From NCBI GenBank assembly GCA_022561895.1, contig JADFQH010000101.1, forward strand, positions 1 to 6,186: a stretch of DNA of 6,186 nt, given 5' to 3'. Numbering within the stretch: the stretch's first letter is position 1; each line of letters opens with the position of its first letter. Under the pieces are notes generated by a model. The model was given only the letters and a program-made list of their open reading frames with translations, was not told where the DNA came from and made no database searches. The DNA is from Methanobacteriota archaeon. GTDB lineage: Archaea > Halobacteriota > Halobacteria > Halobacteriales > Halalkalicoccaceae. Shown piece after piece: positions 1 to 5,347 of this stretch. Position numbers and translations under genes: made by a program.

Positions 1-266
1 GAAAGGGGATCGAGCGCGGACGAAAGTGGGTCGAACAGCAGACGGGTAGTATGGAGGTCCGTGGCGGCGATTATCCGGTCTCCAGGACGGGTGAGGTGTC
101 GGCTGTTCTCTTGCTTTCGGGGATCAACGACGTTCCTCGCATTCGGGAACTCCAGCAGATCGCCGTCGAGGCACAGGACAACATCGAGGAGATCCGCGAG
201 GAGAGCGATATGAATCTCGAACAGCTAGTGAACGACGACGGCGACGAACTCGACCCGCTGTTCTGA
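1..266 (+). CDS. cetZ1: CetZ tubulin/FtsZ-like cytoskeletal protein, C-terminal end (5' partial)
   Basis: This is the last 87 residues of a protein whose start lies left of the window. Codons are read from base 3 and the stop is TGA at 264-266. CetZ proteins are GTP-binding, filament-forming relatives of tubulin and FtsZ found mainly in haloarchaea; CetZ1 is linked to cell shape and motility. The fragment lacks the GTPase domain. It matches the end of the C-terminal domain as I remember it: a WVEQQ helix, MEVRGGDYP, a hydrophobic strand AVLLLSG, then NVP-like NDVPRIRELQQIAVEAQ leading into a charged helix (DNIEEIREES) and an acidic tail ending DELDPLF. The family call is recognition from these motifs. 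Paralogue 1 rather than another CetZ is inferred partly from the neighbouring cofC, which I recall lying near cetZ1 in Haloferax. The gap to cofC is 52 bases and cofC has its own promoter, so co-transcription is not required. Confidence 0.85.
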   Translation, partial: KGIERGRKWVEQQTGSMEVRGGDYPVSRTGEVSAVLLLSGINDVPRIRELQQIAVEAQDNIEEIREESDMNLEQLVNDDGDELDPLF

Positions 267-288
267 TTTCGACTGCCAACCCCGCTTC

Positions 289-294
289 TTATTA
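289..294 (+). promoter_or_regulatory. Archaeal TATA-like element for cofC
   Basis: TTATTA sits in otherwise G+C-rich DNA between cetZ and cofC. Its centre is about 27 bases before the cofC ATG at 319, the spacing expected when transcription starts at or within a few bases of the start codon. That implies a leaderless mRNA, common in haloarchaea. No Shine-Dalgarno sequence is visible before the ATG, which agrees. Inferred from spacing and base composition only. Confidence 0.5.
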
Positions 295-318
295 GCACCC
301 GTCGCCGACCCGCGAGCG

Positions 319-930
319 ATGCGCGTCGTCGTCCCCTTCGCCACGAACGAACCGAAAACCCGGCTTGCGGGTCTACTTACTCCTGATGAACGGATCGAGT
401 TCTCGCGAGCGATGCTCGACGATGTTTTGGGGGCGGTCTGCGAGGCGGGCGTTGATCCCGAGGTGCTTGCGACGGCTCCCCTCGATGTGAACGTGCCCGT
501 TACTGTCGATGAGCGCCCGCTCAGCGAAGCGGTAAACGGGGCGCTCGATTTCGATCTCGAAACCGCAACGGCGATCGTGATGGCCGACCTCCCGCTCGCC
601 ACCCCTGAGGTACTCGGAACACTGTTCGAGACGCCCGGCGACGTGGTTCTCGCGCCGGGACGGGGTGGCGGGACGAACGCGATTATTTCGCGCCATCCCG
701 ACTTTCGCGTGGATTATCACGACGGATCCTTTCTGAAACACCGCACAGCGGCAGCAGCACTCGGTTTGGTTGGGATTGTTGATTCCCATCGTCTCGCGAC
801 CGATATCGACGAACCCGCGGATCTGGTCGAGCTGTTGATCCACGGCGAGGGGGCGGCCGCCGACTGGCTGTTCGATAGCGGGTTCGAACTCGTTCGAAAA
901 GAGAGTCGGCTCGGTATCGAACGAAACTAA
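319..930 (+). CDS. cofC: 2-phospho-L-lactate guanylyltransferase (coenzyme F420 biosynthesis)
   Basis: CofC condenses GTP with 2-phospho-L-lactate (or, in some organisms, phosphoenolpyruvate) to give the activated lactyl- or enolpyruvyl-diphosphoguanosine that CofD transfers onto the deazaflavin Fo, making the F420 skeleton. The 203-residue cytoplasmic protein has the usual length for archaeal CofC and its glycosyltransferase-A-like nucleotidyltransferase pattern. An N-terminal strand MRVVVPF is followed by K13-T-R-L-A for nucleotide binding. The metal-site strand AIVMADLP lies at 85-92, the family signature GRGGGTNAI at 114-122, a conserved VDYHDGSFLKH block at 131-141 and DIDEPADL at 162-169. 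The ATG at 319 is supported by the motif-starting N-terminus and by the TATA-like element 27 bases upstream. cetZ lies 52 bases upstream on the same strand; a convergent lipoprotein gene lies downstream. cofG, the Fo synthase subunit gene often paired with cofC, is not adjacent. Confidence 0.93.
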   Translation: MRVVVPFATNEPKTRLAGLLTPDERIEFSRAMLDDVLGAVCEAGVDPEVLATAPLDVNVPVTVDERPLSEAVNGALDFDLETATAIVMADLPLATPEVLGTLFETPGDVVLAPGRGGGTNAIISRHPDFRVDYHDGSFLKHRTAAAALGLVGIVDSHRLATDIDEPADLVELLIHGEGAAADWLFDSGFELVRKESRLGIERN

Positions 931-953
931 ACGGATATTCTGATTTGCTGGGG

Positions 954-967
954 CTTCTCGATAGAAG
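954..967. terminator. Weak hairpin between convergent cofC and lipoprotein genes
   Basis: A perfect 5-bp inverted repeat, CTTCT and AGAAG around a CGAT loop, lies in the 68-base gap between the ends of two convergent genes. The stem is short and no T-run follows on either strand, so a role in ending transcription is only suggested by position. Confidence 0.2.
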
Positions 968-998
968 GGGTACAGAACGGAGGGCTTATACGCTGGGT

Positions 999-1682
999 TC
1001 AATCCTGTCGACTCCACCCTTTCTTGCACATAACTGGGAGCACGGCGGTGTACTCTCGCTCCTCGAACGACATGGTTACGTCAACTGACCGCGGCGTCGC
1101 ATCGACAACCGCCTCGAACTCGACAGCAGGTTCATACAGCAGCTCTCCCTCCCGTGAATACCCTCTGCTGTGGTTGACGATCGGGCCGAGATTGACTTCT
1201 CGATCAAATTCGGAAGGATCGGCTGCCCGTTCGCTTCGCCCTTCATCGAGATCGTCCAGTTCGACGACACCGACGCCAACATCGACGCCATCTCCCAGTA
1301 CTCCCGCGTCGTCCAACCCCGTCCGAACATGGTCTGCGGCGGCCGAGGTCGCTCGTCGAGTCCCCCATTCGTCGAACGACATCTCGTTCGTCCGTCCAGA
1401 ATCATACCGTATCCGGACGCGATCCTCGTCTTCGAGATACTCGTAATCGCGCTCCGGCGTCGCTTCGATCGAAACTACTGCCGTGCCACCGAGGCGATTG
1501 ATCGGCTCTACGTCCGGTTCGAAACCCCGCTGATCGCTGTTCGTACCGTCCGTGTTCCCGTTGTTCGTGCCGTCTTTGCCGTTGGTTGTCGCGGTTTCAG
1601 AACGGGGACGGTCACCGAGACAGCCACCGGCCGCGGAACTGACTAGAATCCCAACGCCACCGAGGAATCTACGCCGATACAT
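999..1682 (-). CDS. Tat-exported lipoprotein of unknown function
   Basis: I do not recognise the family. The N-terminus is a clear twin-arginine lipoprotein signal: MYRRRFLGG, then the hydrophobic stretch VGILVSSAAGG and a lipobox cysteine at residue 21 (AGGC). The mature protein would thus be exported folded and lipid-anchored on the outer face of the membrane. A Gly/Asn/Thr/Asp-rich linker (about 22-52), typical of haloarchaeal surface lipoproteins, leads to an acidic domain of about 170 residues with beta-rich stretches such as GTAVVSIEATPERDYEY, and EYTAVLPVMCKKGW near the end. The second cysteine in that last stretch is unusual for a secreted haloarchaeal protein. I chose the ATG at 1682 (227 residues) over the upstream in-frame ATG at 1691 (230 residues): the AT-rich element at 1707-1716 is about 29 bases before it, while the other is only about 20 bases away. 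Stop is TGA at 999-1001. It is convergent with cofC and divergent from the spacer before secF. Confidence 0.85.
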   Translation of the reverse strand: MYRRRFLGGVGILVSSAAGGCLGDRPRSETATTNGKDGTNNGNTDGTNSDQRGFEPDVEPINRLGGTAVVSIEATPERDYEYLEDEDRVRIRYDSGRTNEMSFDEWGTRRATSAAADHVRTGLDDAGVLGDGVDVGVGVVELDDLDEGRSERAADPSEFDREVNLGPIVNHSRGYSREGELLYEPAVEFEAVVDATPRSVDVTMSFEEREYTAVLPVMCKKGWSRQD

Positions 1683-1701
1683 GGTGTGCATTATATGTCT
1701 G

Positions 1702-1731
1702 ATAACAAGTATTTTTGGGCGAGTATACCGA
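1702..1731 (+). repeat. Promoter-like imperfect direct repeat, left copy
   Basis: The segment ATAACAAG then TATTTTTGG, GCGA and, four bases later, ACCGA resembles the secF promoter segment at 2151-2184 in content and order. The identical core is the 9 bases TATTTTTGG; the rest matches with small gaps. It could be a second + strand promoter with a start near 1736-1742, or a chance likeness between two AT-rich promoter elements. Confidence 0.3.
1707..1716 (-). promoter_or_regulatory. TATA-like element for the lipoprotein gene
   Basis: On the - strand this reads AAAAATACTT, about 29 bases before the ATG at 1682, close to the spacing for near-leaderless transcription. The purine-rich factor-B site expected just upstream is poor (CTCGCCC). 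On the + strand the same bases read AAGTATTTTT and resemble the secF promoter, so the element could work in either or both directions. Confidence 0.45.
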
Positions 1732-1943
1732 AGCGCCGAAGTCGATCAGAAGTGTACAGACTTACCGTCACTCGAACGTGAACCAGTGATTGAAAGGCCT
1801 ACTGCGGAGTCTATTCGTGCTGGCCGATCACCTACGGAGATGGTGAGGACACCCCCGTTAGGATCGAGGACCTCGGCCACTCCCTCTCATGGGGTTGTCC
1901 GTCGTTGTTCCCCAACGGGAGGCGAGCTGTATATCACCCGAAC

Positions 1944-1976
1944 GAGATTCTACCACGTAGTTTGACGTGGTATCTC
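1944..1976. other. Strong bulged hairpin in the spacer
   Basis: TACCACGT (1951-1958) and ACGTGGTA (1965-1972) form a perfect 8-bp inverted repeat around a 6-base loop AGTTTG. After a 3-base bulge (TTC, 1948-1950) the stem extends by 4 bp, GAGA (1944-1947) with TCTC (1973-1976). That gives 12 pairs in total. No T-run follows. It could be an RNA stem in a leader or small RNA, a protein-binding palindrome, or the subterminal hairpin of a decayed IS200/IS605-type element; no transposase remnant is visible to favour the last. Confidence 0.55.
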
Positions 1977-2065
1977 CTTGCTCTGCGGTCGATATCGAAC
2001 CGACCGTCGAGGTCTGGATTCTCAACGGATATGGGCAGCTGTTGTGGAGGAACACTCGGCAAGCA

Positions 2066-2082
2066 GCCGGATGTAATCCGGC
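2066..2082. other. Perfect 7-bp triloop hairpin
   Basis: GCCGGAT (2066-2072) and ATCCGGC (2076-2082) are exact inverted repeats separated by GTA. It lies about 70 bases before the secF promoter. Its role is unknown; it could be an operator-like palindrome or part of a folded transcript. Confidence 0.4.
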
Positions 2083-2150
2083 GATACCCATTGGTCTGCC
2101 TTACTGTTGTGCTCCGGTGGCGATGCTCAATCGCGGTAGGCTCGCGTTGT

Positions 2151-2184
2151 ATAAGAAAGCTTATTTTTGGCCGAACCACACCGA
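2151..2184 (+). repeat. Promoter-like imperfect direct repeat, right copy
   Basis: This segment, reading ATAAGAAAG, then TATTTTTGG at 2162-2170, CCGA and ACCGA at 2180-2184, is the counterpart of 1702-1731. It contains the secF promoter. The two copies start 449 bases apart and bracket most of the gene-poor spacer. Confidence 0.3.
2155..2168 (+). promoter_or_regulatory. secF promoter: purine-rich BRE plus TATA-like box
   Basis: GAAAG (2155-2159) fits the purine-rich transcription factor B site, and TTATTTTT (2161-2168) fits a TATA box. The box centre is about 25-26 bases before the ATG at 2190, predicting an essentially leaderless secFD mRNA. No Shine-Dalgarno sequence precedes that ATG. An alternative TATAAG at 2150-2155 is 37 bases away and fits less well. 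Confidence 0.6.
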
Positions 2185-2189
2185 GAAAC

Positions 2190-3050
2190 ATGCTCGATTC
2201 GATGGTACCGGAGGTCTCCTATCCCCGGTACTCGAACCGCCAGCTCGCGGCGATCCCGCTGGCACTTCTTGCGATCTCGATTCTCATTATTGCGGGCACG
2301 TGGGCCACCACGGGTATGCCGGTCAACCCCGGCATCGACTTTACCGGAGGAACCGAACTCCAGATCGAAACCGACGTATCCGAAAGCGAGATCGAAGCCG
2401 CCTTCGAGACCGAACCCGAATCCATCCAGCCCATCGCCGCTCAAGAAAACGAGTATATTATCACCTTTCAGTCGACTGATACGGCTTCAATCGAATCACA
2501 GGCTACCGATGCGGGCTTTGGCGTGACTTCGATATCGAGTACGTCTGCGGCCTTCGGCGCTGAAACCCAGCTGCAGGCCGTTCTCGGCGTTGCCATTGCC
2601 TTCGCCGGGATGAGCGTCCTCGTTGCGCTCATGTTCCGCTCGTTCATCCCCTCGATCGCGGTGGTTCTCTCCGCATTCAGCGACATCGTCATTCCCGTTG
2701 CCCTGATGAACCTCTTTGGAATCCAGCTTTCGTTGGGAACTGTCGCCGCCCTGTTGATGCTCATCGGCTACAGCGTCGATTCGGACCTGCTCCTCAACAA
2801 CCACATCCTGCGTCGGCGCGGTGATTTCTACGATAGCACCTACCGGGCAATGCGCACCGGGGTAACGATGACACTGACGGCGATCATCGCCATGCTCGTG
2901 ATGACGGTCGTCGCGACGATCTTTGCGATCCCACTGTTGCCCGCGATCGGGTTGGTGCTCGTTTTCGGCCTACTTGCCGATCTGATGAACACCTATCTGC
3001 TCAACGTGAGCCTGCTTCGCTGGTATAAGTTCGAGGGGATCGCGCGATGA
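2190..3050 (+). CDS. secF: Protein-export membrane protein SecF
   Basis: SecF works with SecD in the cytoplasmic membrane to help proteins exported through the SecYE channel finish translocation, in bacteria using the ion gradient. The 286-residue product has the single-SecF layout. A first membrane helix spans about 19-40, followed by the signature NPGIDFTGGTELQI (46-59) and an outside domain (about 60-120). Five further helices lie near 127-148, 152-178, 183-205, 223-247 and 248-271. The helix-4 motif LIGYSVDSDLLLNNHI (191-206) carries the conserved acidic D197 and D199, the position tied to ion coupling in SecDF. The frame is open back to 1905, but I place the start at 2190. The upstream translation is Cys/Arg-rich and meaningless, MLDSMVPEVSYPRYSNRQL resembles haloarchaeal SecF N-termini, and the promoter is correctly spaced for that ATG. 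A second ATG at 2202 is less likely. It overlaps secD by 4 bases. Confidence 0.95.
   Translation: MLDSMVPEVSYPRYSNRQLAAIPLALLAISILIIAGTWATTGMPVNPGIDFTGGTELQIETDVSESEIEAAFETEPESIQPIAAQENEYIITFQSTDTASIESQATDAGFGVTSISSTSAAFGAETQLQAVLGVAIAFAGMSVLVALMFRSFIPSIAVVLSAFSDIVIPVALMNLFGIQLSLGTVAALLMLIGYSVDSDLLLNNHILRRRGDFYDSTYRAMRTGVTMTLTAIIAMLVMTVVATIFAIPLLPAIGLVLVFGLLADLMNTYLLNVSLLRWYKFEGIAR
3033..3038 (+). promoter_or_regulatory. Shine-Dalgarno-like site for secD inside the secF end
   Basis: GAGGGG lies 8 bases before the secD ATG at 3047 and can pair in part with the CCUCC end of archaeal 16S rRNA. Together with the ATGA overlap it suggests secD is translated by re-initiation or internal entry, unlike the leaderless start of secF. 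Confidence 0.45.
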
Positions 3051-4642
3051 TCGGTAAGGCGAAAAAACACTGGCGGATCACCCTGCTCGTCGTACTCGTT
3101 ACGATCAGCGCGCTGTTTCTCTTTGCCCCGCAGTTCGGTCCCGACGACGGTGCGGAGGTCGAAGGCGAGGACCCGGTACTGGACACCGGCGTTACGAACC
3201 TCCAGTTCGGGCTTGAGCTATCAGGTGGCACTCGCGTACGCGCCCCGCTCGCCGGTCTCACCGCCGAAGGACTCGATATCGACGCCGGCCAAGAGGCGGA
3301 AATCGAATCGGAGATCGCAGAGGAGTTGGATATCAACAGCCGCGATGTTCGTGTAACTCCCGGCGAGATGGAAGAGGAGGGAACGATCGAGATCACGACC
3401 GACGCGGTAAGCGAAGAGGAGTTCCTCGCGGCGCTTCGGGCGTCCGGCGCGGATTTCGATGTCGATGAAGAGAACATCCGCCAAGGCGTAACCGAAGAGA
3501 CCGTCGACGACGCCGTCGAGGTCTTAGAGGACAAGATCCAACAATCACCGTTTGCGACCGGTGATGTCCAGAAATCCACCTCCTCGACTGGCGAGCATTT
3601 CATCGTGGTCGAAGTGCCCGGACAGGATCGTGAGACGGTGATCGACCTGATCGAGGATCGCGGATTCGTCGAGGTCTACGCACACCACCCGACCGATGAT
3701 GGCTATGAGCAGACTGCTGCGATCCAGCCCGATGATATTCAGTCGATCGGCAACCCCGAAGAGGACGATACCTACGGCCCGCACGTCCCCATCACGCTCT
3801 CCGAGGAGGGTGCCGAGAGCTTCTCCGAGACGATGATCGAGACCGGCTTCACCCAAGAGGGATACGACGCCTGTGCGTGGCCCCGCGACGAGGAGGGTGA
3901 GTTCGAACAGGACCCCGACGATCCGGGCTACTGTCTGGTGACCGTCGTCGACGGCGAGGTCGTCTACACCGCGAGCCTCGGCGAGGATCTCGCGGCGAGC
4001 ATGGAGTCCGGCGAATATCTCGACGACCGGCGATTTATCATGACCGGTCAGTCCATCGAGGACGTGCGAAACCTGCGGGTGAATCTCCTTGCGGGCGAGA
4101 CGCCCGCCCCCCTCGATGTCGAGTCGGGAACCCAGTACTACCTCGAACCCGCACTGGCAGAGGACTTCAAGCTCTACTCGCTCATCACCGGCTTCATCGC
4201 CGTGCTCGCCGTTTCCGGTGTGGTCGCCGCCCGCTACAGCCGCCCGCGGATCGCCGGGCCGATGATCCTCACCGCCGCCGCCGAAGTCTTTCTCTTGCTT
4301 GGCTTTGCCGCTCTCGTCGGGTATCCGCTCGATCTCGCGGCCATCGCGGGCTTCATTGCGGTGGTCGGAACAGGAGTGGACGACCTGATCATCATCGCGG
4401 ACGAGATCTTACAGGAGGGCGATGTGAGCACAGGAAGAGTGTTCGAGAGCCGGTTCAGGAAGGCCTTTTGGGTGATCGGCGCGGCGGCGGCCACGACGAT
4501 CATCGCCATGTCGCCGCTTGCCTTCCTGAGCCTCGGCGATCTCTCGGGCTTTGCGCTCTTTACCATCGTCGGCGTCCTGATCGGTGTCCTGATTACCCGA
4601 CCGGCCTACGGCGACATCCTCCGGATCCTGCTGACCCGGTGA
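3047..4642 (+). CDS. secD: Protein-export membrane protein SecD
   Basis: SecD is the larger partner of SecF in the membrane complex that pulls or holds exported chains on the outer face after SecYE. The 531-residue product shows the family plan. Helix 1 (about 10-28) precedes the signature LQFGLELSGGTRV (52-64). A long acidic outside region (about 65-370) follows, ending in the P1-head/base area with MTGQSIEDVRNL (332-343). Five helices are packed at about 375-395, 402-424, 427-452, 472-495 and 499-517. The helix-4 motif IAVVGTGVDDLIIIADE (437-453) holds D445/D446, matching the conserved acidic position of bacterial SecD. Two cysteines, C276 and C296, lie in the outside domain and could form a disulfide. 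Start and secF stop overlap as ATGA, so the pair is one operon in the order secF-secD. The next gene, rnhB, converges with only 21 bases between stops. Confidence 0.96.
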   Translation: MIGKAKKHWRITLLVVLVTISALFLFAPQFGPDDGAEVEGEDPVLDTGVTNLQFGLELSGGTRVRAPLAGLTAEGLDIDAGQEAEIESEIAEELDINSRDVRVTPGEMEEEGTIEITTDAVSEEEFLAALRASGADFDVDEENIRQGVTEETVDDAVEVLEDKIQQSPFATGDVQKSTSSTGEHFIVVEVPGQDRETVIDLIEDRGFVEVYAHHPTDDGYEQTAAIQPDDIQSIGNPEEDDTYGPHVPITLSEEGAESFSETMIETGFTQEGYDACAWPRDEEGEFEQDPDDPGYCLVTVVDGEVVYTASLGEDLAASMESGEYLDDRRFIMTGQSIEDVRNLRVNLLAGETPAPLDVESGTQYYLEPALAEDFKLYSLITGFIAVLAVSGVVAARYSRPRIAGPMILTAAAEVFLLLGFAALVGYPLDLAAIAGFIAVVGTGVDDLIIIADEILQEGDVSTGRVFESRFRKAFWVIGAAAATTIIAMSPLAFLSLGDLSGFALFTIVGVLIGVLITRPAYGDILRILLTR

Positions 4643-4663
4643 ACTCCCTCCCCGTACCTGCCG

Positions 4664-5314
4664 TTAAAACTCCGCGAGCGTCTCCTGTGCTTCGGCCGCG
4701 AGCACGTCCTTCGAGGTCTTCCACGATGTTCGCGCGCATGCGGGAAGCTCGCCGAACTCCGCGACGTAGCTCGACAGGAACGTTCTCGTGGTAGGATCAC
4801 TCGGATAGCCACTGCCTACCTCGCCGTACTCCGGTTCCAACGCACTGATTCGGCTATCTCGTTCAACCTTCGCGACGATGCTCGCCGCGCCAACGATCGA
4901 ATGAACCTCGTCCGCACCGTGCTCGCCGGTCAGTTCAACGGCTGGCAGTCGCTCACTGACTCGGCGGACGAACCGCGCGGCGTCCACGTCCGCCGCGTCA
5001 CAGATCCCCTCCATCCCCGGTTCGACCACCTGTCGGGCGGCCTCGGCGTGAGCACCGACAGTGAGCAAGTTCATATCGGTTTCGGGTGCGTCGATCCGCG
5101 TCGGTTCGACCACCGCTATACCGAGTTCGATCCGCTCGTCCTCGAACATCGACTCTGCAAGCGTTTCCCGGCGCGCGGGCGCGAGCCGCTTCGAGTCGTC
5201 GATTCCTTCGGGGAGGGCCGACTCGTCGGGGACGGACACGCAGGCGGCGACCATCGGTCCCAAAACGGGTCCTTTGCCCGCTTCGTCGATCCCGAACACA
5301 CGCGTTGCTCGCAC
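4664..5314 (-). CDS. rnhB: Ribonuclease HII
   Basis: RNase HII cleaves the RNA strand of RNA/DNA hybrids and nicks DNA at single misincorporated ribonucleotides, starting their repair in the cytoplasm. The 216-residue protein has the archaeal form. FGIDEAGKGPVLGPMV (7-22) provides D10 and E11. D106 lies in the ICDAADVD stretch and D135 in GADEVHSIVGAASIVAKV, completing the DEDD metal-binding set. GSGYPSDPTT (167-176) holds the conserved tyrosine, Y170, that helps recognise the RNA-DNA junction. The start is GTG at 5312-5314; no in-frame ATG lies between it and the upstream stop at 5348-5350. A second GTG at 5297-5299 would give a protein five residues shorter and is about 27 bases from an AT-rich CTATTTCG element, so it is a real alternative. 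pus10 ends 33 bases upstream on the same strand, suggesting a pus10-rnhB operon. Confidence 0.95.
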   Translation of the reverse strand: MRATRVFGIDEAGKGPVLGPMVAACVSVPDESALPEGIDDSKRLAPARRETLAESMFEDERIELGIAVVEPTRIDAPETDMNLLTVGAHAEAARQVVEPGMEGICDAADVDAARFVRRVSERLPAVELTGEHGADEVHSIVGAASIVAKVERDSRISALEPEYGEVGSGYPSDPTTRTFLSSYVAEFGELPACARTSWKTSKDVLAAEAQETLAEF

Positions 5315-5347
5315 GCGAGAACGAAATAGATGGCGACTCTCCGGGGG

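Larger units (their letters stand above)
1692..2189. other. Gene-poor spacer between lipoprotein gene and secF
   Basis: About 500 bases hold no gene I can support. Hand count gives about 55% G+C over 1741-2160, lower than the flanking genes appear. Open frames crossing it translate to Cys/Arg-rich sequence unlike the acidic proteins around it, without motifs or matching promoters. It contains a strong bulged hairpin (1944-1976), a short perfect hairpin (2066-2082), smaller inverted repeats such as CGTTG/CAACG (1903-1917), and promoter-like segments at both edges. I looked for tRNA arms, the RNase P GAGGAAAGUCC block and SRP RNA motifs and saw none. It could be an untranslated leader, a non-coding RNA gene, a decayed insertion or an old rearrangement scar. 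Confidence 0.6.

Noticed and set aside
373..1029. A 218-codon open frame antisense to cofC
   Set aside because: It mirrors a well-supported cofC, as often happens in high-G+C DNA, and its translation has no recognisable features.
1858..2091. A 77-residue open frame on the - strand in the spacer
   Set aside because: No promoter, no Shine-Dalgarno site, no recognisable motif and composition unlike the acidic neighbours.
1740..2150. tRNA, RNase P RNA or SRP RNA in the spacer
   Set aside because: No T-arm GTTCGANTC block with matching acceptor stem, no GAGGAAAGUCC block and no SRP core motif was seen on either strand.
1905..2189. In-frame 95-codon N-terminal extension of SecF from an ATG at 1905
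   Set aside because: The translation is rich in Cys and Arg with no family likeness, and the promoter spacing and conserved N-terminus place the start at 2190.
1692..2189. Insertion sequence or miniature element with terminal inverted repeats
   Set aside because: No matching terminal inverted repeats with a target duplication and no transposase fragment could be found by eye; only internal hairpins and an imperfect direct repeat are present.
1934..2191. An 85-residue open frame on the - strand opposite the secF promoter
   Set aside because: Basic, motif-free translation that runs antisense across the secF promoter and start; most likely chance.
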